Shown here in pieces: positions 1-9,146 of a DNA stretch of 64,000 bases (positions are counted from its first letter, which is position 1; the number at the start of each line of letters is the position of its first letter). Source of the stretch: Candidatus Epulonipiscium viviparus. Its GTDB lineage: Bacteria > Bacillota > Clostridia > Lachnospirales > Cellulosilyticaceae. The stretch covers positions 2,906,672-2,970,671 of the forward strand of contig NZ_CP117982.1 in the NCBI RefSeq assembly GCF_030708075.1, written 5' to 3'. Under the pieces are notes generated by a model. That model had not been told where the DNA came from, made no database searches, and was given only the letters and a program-made list of their open reading frames with translations. The position numbers and the translations under genes are program-made.

Positions 1-2323
1 CCTTCAAAAATTTCATGTTTTCGGGACGCAATATAATGGTAGAGAGTTTTTGACCAGTAAATAAGTCTACAACAGATGCGATTTTTTTTCCATTGGTGGC
101 AGAAAGCGTAATCTTGCCAGGATTTTTGCCAAGCTGAGTAATGCTCATGACGTACTCATTTTCTGATAAAGGTGCAGTGGCGATGAATGCAGTTTTTTGA
201 TCAAAGCCATTTGCCTCTGTGGCAGTAATGACCGGATTTGTACCTTGCGCGACGAGCACTTCAAATGCTTCGGCATGCATGTTAGATAATGTATCGTCAT
301 CGGTGGAAACAATTGTGAGATCGCCAACGAGTGTTGTGGTTCGCGGTACTTTATACTCGTTAAACTTGAGACTTGCCTCATCGATAATAACATTGCCACC
401 GTTATCTAAATAATTCTGTAGCGCTTCAAACTCTGCGTCTGTTACATATGGCGTATCATAAACCAAAATTGTAGACCAGTCGTCATTGTCTTGCTTGGCA
501 ATAATGTTTGGAGTTACAAAGCCCACACCAGCTTCGGAGAAATACATTTTTTCGTGAATTGCCTTTACAGAATCTACTTTAGAGCTCTCAACAGTTACCG
601 TAGTTTCGGAGTGAAAAATCCGGATAGGGCGTTTACGTGATTGCAGAGCGGCAACTTCGGCGCCAAATGCATTGAGATCATGAGCAGTCTGGGCAATTTC
701 GTTGGTGACAGCAGGCAGCTGGCTAGAGCTTCCGAGAAGGGCAGAACCCAATTTTTGTAAATTTAACGCTCCGTCTGCAGATCGACCCCACACCCAAAAT
801 TGGCTAGCATCCAGTCCCAATATAGATTGAAGCCAATACGCAGAGCGCGCAAGTTGCGGATTCATCTTAATGTCGATCCATAGGGTACGGCTAATGATGT
901 GATTTTCGGTATTGACGTGTGCCTTATTAGGTGCGACCGACCACATAAAATCGTAAGGCAATGCCATAGTGATCCAGTCATATGCATAAACGTCGTCCCA
1001 CCAGAGATCCGCACCTATGTCTCGTGCCCGATGCTGTGAAATTCCAGAGTCATCACCGATAAGAGTGGTGAGTTCTGTGAGGGCTTCAAAATCTAGCCCC
1101 GAAGCAGTTTTGGTGTTGATAAAATATTCTGGAATCAGCTTAATAGATGTTTGAGCAGAGGGGTCAATAGCCAAAATTTCGTTATGCATAAACGTAAAAA
1201 ATTCGGTAACATCTTTTTTGTGGAAGGTGATGTAATCATACCAAGGCGGGGTTCCTTCTATGGCAGGATCGAGAGGCACCTCCAACTCGACACTTGAAAA
1301 GTCTGCGAAGTTTGTGTTCCAGTTCGCGTTTAACGATGCGATATCAGAATAAACAGTTGCCAAATAATTTCTAAACTTTTGCATAGTGATAGCAGAAATA
1401 TTTCCCTCCTTGCCTTGGTTGACATACCATTCTCCTTGAGCAGAGACCCAGTGCGGTTCATTTGCTAGTGTATACCCTAAATCCAGATTGCGGCCAAGTT
1501 CGGCATTTGTGGTAACAGCAACATCGATCATTCGCTTCAGGTAATCTAGCATGGCAGGGTCGTTTCGATCATAAGCCACATAGTCGCTAAAACCTTTTGC
1601 TGTTGCCTCAGGATGTGCCGCTTTCATAAATGGAGTAATGTTTTTGTGTCCTAGCATAAACGAGGAGATGTTAGGATTTTGGTTGAACAATCTCTCATCA
1701 AGTTTAGGAGTGTTCAGAGTGGTGGCACTTTTGAACGTAATGCCAAAATCGATATATCCCGAATCGGCATTCCCCAACAAATTGCCGCCCATAGAATTAT
1801 CTTCCCAGGTGTAGTTAAAAGGAAATACCACGTTGCCATCATATGTATAATTGCTACCATCCAAATGCACTTGGGTCCAGTCGATTTGAGGGACATCGCG
1901 TCTTGTGTAGGTGCCATCTATTACCTTTTCTAGCGTTGCCTGGGCTTCTTCTAGCATTTCGTATACTTGAAAAAATTGGTAAGACGGCATATTTTTAGCA
2001 AGCTCCGCGGCATTGGGTTTTGCGAACCAAAGCTTTTCGTAAGTTTGTTTAATAGCTGCAGTATTTGCCTGATCCCATGTGGCACCTTTGATAAATAGCT
2101 CAGCAGCTTCGATAACGGTTTCTTCACGAGTAACTTCGATTCCAGAATCTCGGGCCTGATCAACCATCACCTTAAATTCGGCTAGCTTTTGTTGTGCATC
2201 GGCTCCCATCGACGAGCCATAGTAGTTTAAATCTGTATCGATGTAGAAGTCGTGCTCCACGGATCCGGCAAATGCGGGAGTCGTACATAGGGCTACTGCG
2301 AGTCCGGCAATGAATTTTTTCAT
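1..2323 (-). CDS. Secreted clan GH-A glycoside hydrolase (beta-galactosidase/agarase-like), 3' end beyond the window
   Basis: A reading frame open from an ATG at 2323 to the left edge, about 774 codons without a stop. AAAGGAGG lies nine bases upstream and overlaps the end of the GH110 gene. The N-terminus is a signal peptide (MKKFIAGLAVALCTTPAFA, cleavage likely after AFA), so the enzyme is exported. Around residue 289 is the motif LANEPHW, the Asn-Glu-Pro signature of the acid/base glutamate in clan GH-A (alpha/beta)8 barrels. Around residue 473, VNTENH is a plausible nucleophile strand, followed by FWVWGR. The layout resembles GH42- and GH50-type enzymes, with a further domain after residue 540 that could be the GH42-style Rossmann-like domain. 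The exact GH family and substrate cannot be fixed by eye. As last gene seen in an operon with GH110 and a sugar ABC transporter, it probably attacks the polymer outside the cell. Confidence 0.75.
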   Translation of the reverse strand, partial: MKKFIAGLAVALCTTPAFAGSVEHDFYIDTDLNYYGSSMGADAQQKLAEFKVMVDQARDSGIEVTREETVIEAAELFIKGATWDQANTAAIKQTYEKLWFAKPNAAELAKNMPSYQFFQVYEMLEEAQATLEKVIDGTYTRRDVPQIDWTQVHLDGSNYTYDGNVVFPFNYTWEDNSMGGNLLGNADSGYIDFGITFKSATTLNTPKLDERLFNQNPNISSFMLGHKNITPFMKAAHPEATAKGFSDYVAYDRNDPAMLDYLKRMIDVAVTTNAELGRNLDLGYTLANEPHWVSAQGEWYVNQGKEGNISAITMQKFRNYLATVYSDIASLNANWNTNFADFSSVELEVPLDPAIEGTPPWYDYITFHKKDVTEFFTFMHNEILAIDPSAQTSIKLIPEYFINTKTASGLDFEALTELTTLIGDDSGISQHRARDIGADLWWDDVYAYDWITMALPYDFMWSVAPNKAHVNTENHIISRTLWIDIKMNPQLARSAYWLQSILGLDASQFWVWGRSADGALNLQKLGSALLGSSSQLPAVTNEIAQTAHDLNAFGAEVAALQSRKRPIRIFHSETTVTVESSKVDSVKAIHEKMYFSEAGVGFVTPNIIAKQDNDDWSTILVYDTPYVTDAEFEALQNYLDNGGNVIIDEASLKFNEYKVPRTTTLVGDLTIVSTDDDTLSNMHAEAFEVLVAQGTNPVITATEANGFDQKTAFIATAPLSENEYVMSITQLGKNPGKITLSATNGKKIASVVDLFTGQKLSTIILRPENMKFLK

Positions 2324-2336
2324 AGCAAAACCTCCT

Positions 2337-3950
2337 TTAACTAAAAGTATTGCCTTCGATTTCTAAATTTTTGATCTGCTTTGCGTTCATATAGATTTCA
2401 GATTTCGAGCCAATAATGTTGTTGTTTTTAATTTGTAGCGTATCGATCGAGCCACCATATATAAGAGGGAAGTCGCCGACAATTAGCTGATTATTCTCTA
2501 TTGTAATGTTGCCGTGGAAGTAGCCTTCAAATTCCTCCATTTCGGGATCGATATCGATAAGCGCTTTGCCCCAAGTTTTGGTATTGCGGCGGCTGAGAAT
2601 GTTGTCTTTGATGATAACACTGTTTGTTGCACCAGACTCATACCATCCGGTCATATCGGCACTGATTTTGATAGCGGCTCCTTCACAATACAATTCGTTA
2701 TTGGCAATCAAAATGTCCTTTGCAGAAGTAAGTAAGAGGCCACGTGCCCTATTTTTGCCGCCTTTGTTGTTGGTAAATGTAACCGTTGGATAGGAGTCTA
2801 AGTCCTCTATGCAATACCCTTGATCGGCCGCAAATTCGAAGGCATCTGTAAACTCGATTTCATAAAATTTGTTATTGATCACATGAATCGACTTCACTGC
2901 CGTCTCAGATAATTTTACCATCGTTTTATCAGCATAGATCCCGATTTTAGCACCAACTTTAAGGCTGAATGCTCCCACCTGCTGGCGATGCGGAATTTCT
3001 GCAATCACATTAGTGGAGTCAACGACAGCATGAACTCTGAGATAATTGCCATGTACATTTAAAATATCATCGAGCTGATTTTCGAATAGTGAATTTGTAA
3101 CAACGAGATCTCCGGAGCAGCCCACAAAATGCGTCGCATCAGCATTGGCGGAAACCACTCGGTCGCTGCCAGGTTCAATGGATACCTTAAAATTGTTTAG
3201 AGTAATGTTTTCGGTAAACTGAGCTACAACTCCCATAGTGCCAGCGTGATATACGGTGATATTTTCTAATCGTATATTTTTGGAAGAATCGATCGAAATT
3301 GCGGGAACGTATCGCTGCTCATGTTTTATAGAAAGGATGGAGCCCACGTTAGGCAGCTTGCGAAACTTCCTCTTAATTTTGAGCAGGCCTGGCTCGAGTT
3401 CTTCAACTACTAACGGACCCCATACGCCGTTATCAACTGCATCAGCAAGAGGTCGCTTATCCTGCTTAGAAAATTCGAGGATGCCATGTACAAATTCGTT
3501 TGAATAATCGGTGCCAACAAAAGAGAGAACGCCGGCCTTAATTTGATACGGATATTTTGCTTGATCAATCTTGATAACAACTTCATCATCTGCAGCGGCG
3601 ACAACTTCGCCCTGAGAGAAAAATGGTCTTTCATAATCGATGACAAAATTTTTGAGAGTAATGTTTTCGCTACCATATATATAAAATGGGCAAATTCTGC
3701 CAATACCATTGAGCCGCGCACCGTTGCCATCAATTACCAAATTTTTCTTGTTGTATATAGGAAAGGCAACATTCTTGAGGCCAAAATCGTTGTTTGTCAT
3801 ATAAAAAAATCGTTCATTAGCATAGGTGACGCGCAAATCATACGTCCCATTCTCTAGCGTGATTTCATTGCCGCAGTTTCCTAGCAAAATTTTATTGAAG
3901 TAATATACGCTATCCTTGAGTATAGAATTATTAATATCGTTAATATTCAT
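2337..3950 (-). CDS. GH110 family alpha-1,3-galactosidase, right-handed beta-helix
   Basis: A 537-residue protein with no signal peptide, so probably cytoplasmic. It shows the GH110 pattern: an N-terminal strand reading LVIDGNGARL (71-80), then NITLKNFVIDYERP (96-109) and many beta-helix coils. The catalytic region has DATHF (271-275), then LDDILNVHG (293-301). In characterised GH110 enzymes (inverting exo-alpha-1,3-galactosidases of blood-group B and marine galactan degraders) the matching aspartates are catalytic. AAAGGAG sits seven bases before the ATG. It lies between a substrate-binding lipoprotein and the secreted GH-A enzyme. The likely role is removal of terminal alpha-1,3-linked galactose from imported oligosaccharides. 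The linkage preference is inferred from the family. A generic pectate-lyase-fold protein is less likely given both catalytic motifs. Confidence 0.85.
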   Translation of the reverse strand: MNINDINNSILKDSVYYFNKILLGNCGNEITLENGTYDLRVTYANERFFYMTNNDFGLKNVAFPIYNKKNLVIDGNGARLNGIGRICPFYIYGSENITLKNFVIDYERPFFSQGEVVAAADDEVVIKIDQAKYPYQIKAGVLSFVGTDYSNEFVHGILEFSKQDKRPLADAVDNGVWGPLVVEELEPGLLKIKRKFRKLPNVGSILSIKHEQRYVPAISIDSSKNIRLENITVYHAGTMGVVAQFTENITLNNFKVSIEPGSDRVVSANADATHFVGCSGDLVVTNSLFENQLDDILNVHGNYLRVHAVVDSTNVIAEIPHRQQVGAFSLKVGAKIGIYADKTMVKLSETAVKSIHVINNKFYEIEFTDAFEFAADQGYCIEDLDSYPTVTFTNNKGGKNRARGLLLTSAKDILIANNELYCEGAAIKISADMTGWYESGATNSVIIKDNILSRRNTKTWGKALIDIDPEMEEFEGYFHGNITIENNQLIVGDFPLIYGGSIDTLQIKNNNIIGSKSEIYMNAKQIKNLEIEGNTFS

Positions 3951-3997
3951 CCAAAATCTCCTTTACTATTATTTGTTATTAACTTTATCTATGAATA

Positions 3998-5353
3998 TTA
4001 TCTTGCATTGGCAACATCGAGGGCAACTTGCCAAACCGGAGAATGTTTTTGAACGGCTTCGGCAGGGGTAAGGCCGTTAAGATAGATGTCGGTATATAAT
4101 GCCGTGATTTTGACATCTGCAGAAATCATTTTGTCGTAATCCGACTTAGCCGTGCCTGGTGTTAGCGCAATGGCATGAGTTTCGTCAACAGCACGAGAGT
4201 CGCGATAAAGAGGATAATGCTCATCTTTCCAAGCAGTCTGCGCATCATATCCAGGAGGCAAACTATTGTATTGATCAAACGCTAGCGCTATCATTTCGGC
4301 TTCTTCTTTTGTATATGTACTAGGAATTACGTAGCCCTGACCGCTTGTTTTTACGGTTAGACTACCTTTTGGCCCTTTGGGAAAGCATACGATTCCATAA
4401 TCATCTTCCATTCCAGCAGCAAAGTCGCGAGCGTTCCAAACGTCTCCCAAAAACATTGCAACATCACCGTTCATAAATACATTTGGAATAGATTTCCAAG
4501 GAGTAGGGGTGGTATCGTAGCCTTTATTGTAATAAGCAATGGCCCATTCGAGTGCTTGTAAAGTTTCGGGAGAGCCGGCATTGTTAAAGTAGATGTCATT
4601 TTTATCTTTGCCGATGATTGACCCATGATTGGATAAGATGGCCATCTCAAAGAAATGGGTTGGTTGCAAGGCAAAGGCATAGTGGTCGGTAATTCCGTCG
4701 TTATTGGTATCGCGAGTGAGCTTTGCAGAAACTTCTTCGAAGGCTTCCCAGGTCCACTCATCGGCAGCTTGTAAGTCGTATAGCAGATCGGGATCTAGCC
4801 CGGCTTCTTCAAAGAGTCGTTTATTAAAGTAGACAGTTTTTTCGGGATACAAATCTTTAACAACGCCATAAACTGCGCCACCAACTGTCATCATTTCTGT
4901 AACAACTGGATTCCACTTGGGATCAGTAACATCTATATTCTCAAGAGTGGTGAGATCGTAAGCAAGGTGGTTTCGAGCAATAGCATTAGCAAATTCGGGT
5001 GGCATTCGATGAATTTCTCCTCCCGGATCTTCGGCAAGAACTGTGGTAGACAAAAATTCAAGAGAATCCATATATGTGGTCAGAGCATCTTTGCTGAAAG
5101 TATAGTTGTGCTTTTTGGCCATATTATTTCTATGTTCCCATAGCAGTTCATCATAATTGCTTCTCTTTTCTTCGGGTTCGCTTTCGGAGTTATATTGAGC
5201 AACATTAATTTCCCAGCCACCAAAATCTAGTGCAGCGACAGGATCTGTAGTTGTGAGGGCAGTTGCCGGGGGTGTAACAGTTGGTTCGGATTCGGCACAT
5301 GCAACAAGTGAAGCTGCAGTTATCAAGCTTGCAATCGATATAAATTTTCTCAT
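3998..5353 (-). CDS. Extracellular sugar-binding lipoprotein (family 1 solute-binding protein)
   Basis: A 451-residue ABC-transporter substrate-binding protein. The ATG at 5353 follows GGAGGCG; a longer frame starting upstream lacks a ribosome binding site. The N-terminus is a lipoprotein signal with lipobox SLVAC, so it should be anchored outside the membrane. The mature part is of MalE type, with KTVYFNKRLFEEAGLDP and a later FMNGDVAMFLGD segment. A DTNNDGITD stretch matches a calcium-binding loop, often seen in clostridial solute-binding proteins. It is the second binding protein of the operon, placed after the permeases. Together with the LplA-like protein it may broaden the oligosaccharide range. 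Ligand unknown. Confidence 0.88.
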   Translation of the reverse strand: MRKFISIASLITAASLVACAESEPTVTPPATALTTTDPVAALDFGGWEINVAQYNSESEPEEKRSNYDELLWEHRNNMAKKHNYTFSKDALTTYMDSLEFLSTTVLAEDPGGEIHRMPPEFANAIARNHLAYDLTTLENIDVTDPKWNPVVTEMMTVGGAVYGVVKDLYPEKTVYFNKRLFEEAGLDPDLLYDLQAADEWTWEAFEEVSAKLTRDTNNDGITDHYAFALQPTHFFEMAILSNHGSIIGKDKNDIYFNNAGSPETLQALEWAIAYYNKGYDTTPTPWKSIPNVFMNGDVAMFLGDVWNARDFAAGMEDDYGIVCFPKGPKGSLTVKTSGQGYVIPSTYTKEEAEMIALAFDQYNSLPPGYDAQTAWKDEHYPLYRDSRAVDETHAIALTPGTAKSDYDKMISADVKITALYTDIYLNGLTPAEAVQKHSPVWQVALDVANAR

Positions 5354-5426
5354 AATATTCGCCTCCAATACACTTATAGATAGGATAAAAAAGACTCTCA
5401 AATGTTATCAAGAGTCTTTTTGCGGA

Positions 5427-6293
5427 TTAGCCCTTAACAGCACCAATCATAACACCTTTTACGAAATACTTTTGTACAAACGGATATACGCAAAGTACAG
5501 GAATGATAGCAACGATGATAGTTGCATATTTGATTACATCAGACATATCGGCCTGAAGCCCTGTTGCCACACCAACCACTGTTTCTTCGAGCTGATTTTG
5601 AAGCAAAATTTCGCGCAAGAATAATTGTAATGGAAAGAGAGTTCGATCGCGCAGATAGATTGTTGCAGGGAGCCAAGAGTTCCAGTGGCCCACGCCATAG
5701 TATAAGGCTATAACGGCCAGAGTTGGCTTTGACAATGGCAAAATGATGTTGGTGAGGACAACCCAGTCGTTTGCGCCATCAATTTTGGCAGATTCTTCTA
5801 AGCTGTCTGGGATAGCAAAAAATCCGGTTCGCATTATTATTAGGTTGGAGGTGACGATGGCCCCTGGCAATAGCTGAGTCCATATTGATTCGCCTAGCAT
5901 TCCGCTGACAACTAAAAACGTTGGGATCAGTCCGCCACCAAATTGCATTGTAAAAATGATTACGATGGTCAAAAATTTTCGAATATATAAATCTCTTCGG
6001 GATAACGCAAAGGCACCCAAGATTGTCATAAACATATTGATTGCAGTGCCGGCAGCCACGTAGAATAATGTATTGCGATATCCAATTAATACCGATGGAT
6101 TGTCAAATACCAGCTTATAGGCTTCGAGCGAAAATCCAAGAGGGTATAGCATAATTCCTTCCTGTTGTTGCAGTAATACAGGATCGCTAATGGATGACAT
6201 CATCACATAAATAATGGGATATAGCGTTAGGATACATAATAGTGTCAAGGCTGCGACGTTAAAATAATCAAATGCTGTTACTTTTTCTTTCAC
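5427..6293 (-). CDS. Carbohydrate ABC transporter permease, MalG/CarB type
   Basis: A 288-residue inner-membrane permease with about six transmembrane helices, beginning with GTG after AGGGGGAG. The cytoplasmic EAA loop is clear (EESAKIDGANDWVVLTNIIL), the docking site for the ATPase. The end VKGVMIGAVKG is typical of the YtcP/LplC permease group. It pairs with the adjacent upstream permease. No ATPase gene is present in the operon, so, as in many Gram-positive sugar systems, a shared MsmX-type ATPase elsewhere probably powers it (inference). Confidence 0.92.
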   Translation of the reverse strand: MKEKVTAFDYFNVAALTLLCILTLYPIIYVMMSSISDPVLLQQQEGIMLYPLGFSLEAYKLVFDNPSVLIGYRNTLFYVAAGTAINMFMTILGAFALSRRDLYIRKFLTIVIIFTMQFGGGLIPTFLVVSGMLGESIWTQLLPGAIVTSNLIIMRTGFFAIPDSLEESAKIDGANDWVVLTNIILPLSKPTLAVIALYYGVGHWNSWLPATIYLRDRTLFPLQLFLREILLQNQLEETVVGVATGLQADMSDVIKYATIIVAIIPVLCVYPFVQKYFVKGVMIGAVKG

Positions 6294-6309
6294 AAAAGCT
6301 CCCCCTTTC

Positions 6310-7269
6310 TTACCATAAGCTGGTTTCGTTTAATTTTTTGTTAACGCGGTTTGCGATGATTAGCAAGAAGATGTTGATTAGAGAGTTGAATAGCCCCACG
6401 GCAGCCGAGTAGCTATAATTACCCTCGATCATACCCTTGCGATATACAAAGGATGAAATAACATCAGCTTGGTCATAAATAGCAGGATTGTATAGCAAAA
6501 CAATTTTTTCCCAGCCGACAGTCATAGCGCGGCCGACTCTCATAATAAATAGCGTCGCAATAGTTGGCATAATGCCCGGAAGCGTTACGTAGAGAACCTT
6601 TTTAAATCGGGTCGCGCCATCGATGGATGCGGCTTCATATAACTCTGGTGCGATGCCAGTCAGTGCAGAAAGGTAAATGATAGTGCCCCATCCAATATGT
6701 TGCCAGATGTCGCTGACTACATAAATTGGAATAAACATATCACCGATGTTTAGTAAGTTACCGATGTCGATGCCAAACCACTTAAGTACGTTGTTGATTA
6801 CACCATCGGAGGCAACCATATCAACTACCAAACCAGCCATAACGACAACAGAGATAAAGTGGGGCATATATGTTACAGTTTGAACTGTCTTTTTGAATTT
6901 TTTGGAGCGAACTTCGTTTAAGAGCAACGCCAAAATTATCGGCGCTGGAAAGCCAAATAAAATCGATGTTAAGCTGATAGAGATAGTATTTCGTAGCAAA
7001 TCCCAAAAATAATAGCTTTCAAAAAAGTCGATAAAATTTTGTAACCCAACCCATTCGCTAGCCAAAATGCCTCGAGCGGGGCGATAATCTTTGAATGCAA
7101 TCATCAAGCCACCCATTGGTGCGTAGTGAAAAAGGATGTAGTATACAATTACAGGTATTAGCATCCAATAAATCATCTTGTGTTTTTTGTAGTCATTTTT
7201 CACATTTTGCCAAATAGTTTTTTTGGGTTTGCCATTAACCAGAGCTTTTTTATGCTTTATTTGTTCCAT
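6310..7269 (-). CDS. Carbohydrate ABC transporter permease, LplB/YteP type
   Basis: A 319-residue permease with a cytoplasmic N-terminal tail and about six transmembrane helices. Family hallmarks are LLFHYAPMGG-like residues near 60-75 (LFHYAPMGGLMIAFKDY) and the EAA loop ELYEAASIDGATRFKKVLYV. It ends in NKKLNETSLW, characteristic of the YteP/LplB group that serves complex oligosaccharides such as pectin- and xylan-derived units. Sixteen bases separate it from the next permease. It forms the heterodimeric channel with that gene and receives ligand from the flanking lipoproteins. Confidence 0.93.
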   Translation of the reverse strand: MEQIKHKKALVNGKPKKTIWQNVKNDYKKHKMIYWMLIPVIVYYILFHYAPMGGLMIAFKDYRPARGILASEWVGLQNFIDFFESYYFWDLLRNTISISLTSILFGFPAPIILALLLNEVRSKKFKKTVQTVTYMPHFISVVVMAGLVVDMVASDGVINNVLKWFGIDIGNLLNIGDMFIPIYVVSDIWQHIGWGTIIYLSALTGIAPELYEAASIDGATRFKKVLYVTLPGIMPTIATLFIMRVGRAMTVGWEKIVLLYNPAIYDQADVISSFVYRKGMIEGNYSYSAAVGLFNSLINIFLLIIANRVNKKLNETSLW

Positions 7270-7299
7270 TGTTAACCTCCTTATAAAAGTTAGTATAAA

Positions 7300-8915
7300 C
7301 TATCTAACAAGATATCGATCAAGTGCAGATTGCTGAATATCAATAACTTCTTGAATTTTCATTTTGTTGAGTGTCGCGAGAAAATCATCATATTTATCAA
7401 AAGATTCGATGCCCATAATAAACTTGGCAGCCATTTCGTTTACATAAGTAGTAACGTCACTCATAATTTTGGAGTAGCGATCGTTTTCTTCTAGAGTCAT
7501 AGTTAAAGTTTGAGGCATAATATAGGAATAATCCGCATTGCTAGCCCAGGTGTCCCAAGCAACTTGATATTGAGGATCGCTATACATCAAGGATTGATTT
7601 TCCCAGTCCCAAACCATAGCGCTATCGCGAAGCATATACTGTCTTTGAACTTCGTTAGTGGTTAGCCCATCTGGGTGATTCCAATAAAAATCAGTGTATT
7701 GATGCTTGCCGTTTTCATCTATATAATAAGTAGCGGACATATCATCTTTGCCAGTTCCGAGAGTTCCCCAAGATATTTCGGTAATACCTTCGGGGCTGTA
7801 TAAATGATCAACCCACTGAATAATCTCGATAGGATTTTTGGCATTGCTCGAAATGTATGCAGGAGATTGGTTGAATGGCTCAACATAGTCTCTTAAATGA
7901 ATCTGATCTCCAACATTAAGTACGGGATATGGGGTAATTAAGACTTCCACTTTTTCGTTTCCGAGCTTTACAGAAGTGGATGGAGCGGAGATGATACTAT
8001 TTGCGTGCAGTACAGAAGCCCCCATAATTCCGGCATCAAAATCTGGGCGAATATCTTTAGCCTGATTCTTAGAAAGGTAATCTTGGTCTAATAGGTCCAG
8101 GTTATACCATTTGCTAAATAGCTGCAAAAAGTCTTTATACCCAGGTTCTAGAGGGCCAAATTTTACTGTACCATCGACGTTGATAAATTCTGCTCCGGGA
8201 GCTACGCCATAAGCACTAGAAAATGCGTAAAACAGTCCGCTAAATTCGTTGTTCGCGCCAAAGCTAAATGGAATTTTAACCCCCATATCTTTAAAGGCGA
8301 GTAGCATCTCTTCCCAGTCTGCAATAGTAATAGGTGTATCGAGCCCAGCTTTGTCTAAGAGTTTTTGTTAACCATAGGTCCGTTAAAAGGAAGCCCTTGC
8401 ATTTCTGGGTCTGGAAGAGTTGATCCGAAGTATGCCAAAACGCCGCTGTCGGTATAAGCACCTTTTTTCATATCCTCCGAAGCATTAATGCGTGCCATAT
8501 AGTTTGGAGCATATTCTTCAACAAGATCTGTGATATCTAAAATTACACCATCTGCTAATGCGCCGTCGACTCCTCCGCGATAATGAAGAGGTAAATTGTA
8601 TCTAAATAAATCTGGCATTCCATCGTTTCCACCAGCCAATAAAAGGTTCATTTGAGACTTTTCTTGGCCTACGGGAGGGCTTACATAATCAACTTTCATT
8701 CCGGTTTGGGCTTCGAGTCGCGCAGCAGCAGGATGGTCGTTATGGTCTGTAACGGCTTTAGAAGTGATAGAGTGCATTCCGAGCCAATATTCAAATTCGC
8801 CAATTCCCTCAGGTCCATCGTGAACGACTGCCACTTTTTCTTCTTCGCCACCGCAGGCTACTAGAGATGTTGTTAGCAATACCGCTAATAATGCTGTTCG
8901 TAATGTTTTCTTCAT
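7300..8915 (-). pseudogene. LplA-like sugar-binding lipoprotein with an apparent single-base frameshift
   Basis: Two frames together make one substrate-binding protein. The first (8915 down to 8355) has a lipobox signal (SLVACGG) and ends early in GPMVNKNS. The second, open to 7300, continues in phase only if one base is added. The junction is a run of five As on the coding strand (8362-8366). Six As would read VNKKLLDKAGLDTP, a normal solute-binding-protein sequence, and give 538 residues, the usual length for the LplA group. The gene heads the transporter part of the operon and has its own promoter. The break may be a sequencing error in a homopolymer, a real recent mutation, or slippage. 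The second binding protein downstream could partly replace it. Confidence 0.85.
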
Positions 8916-8980
8916 AATTAATTCCCCCTATTGTTTTATTGTATTTGAAAATGTCAATTAGAATTTTGTTTGATACAGAT

Positions 8981-9009
8981 ATTCTACATTGTAAAAAAAT
9001 TATTGTAAA
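8981..9009 (-). promoter_or_regulatory. Sigma-A-type promoter of the polysaccharide operon
   Basis: On the minus strand a -35 TTTACA (9009-9004) and a -10 TAGAAT (8986-8981) are separated by exactly 17 bases, about 65 bases upstream of the LplA-like lipoprotein start. It lies in the 231-base gap downstream of the AraC-type regulator, so the transport and hydrolase genes can be transcribed separately from it. Confidence 0.6.
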
Positions 9010-9146
9010 TCGGCTATTTTTTTCGATATTTAGAGCGAAATGCTAGTATATCAAGGATTTGTGTAAAGCGTCTATATAAAATCTTCAATATTTGCCACGT
9101 CGCGTTATTTTGCACAATCGAGAAAAAATGTAATTTTGAGGATGTT

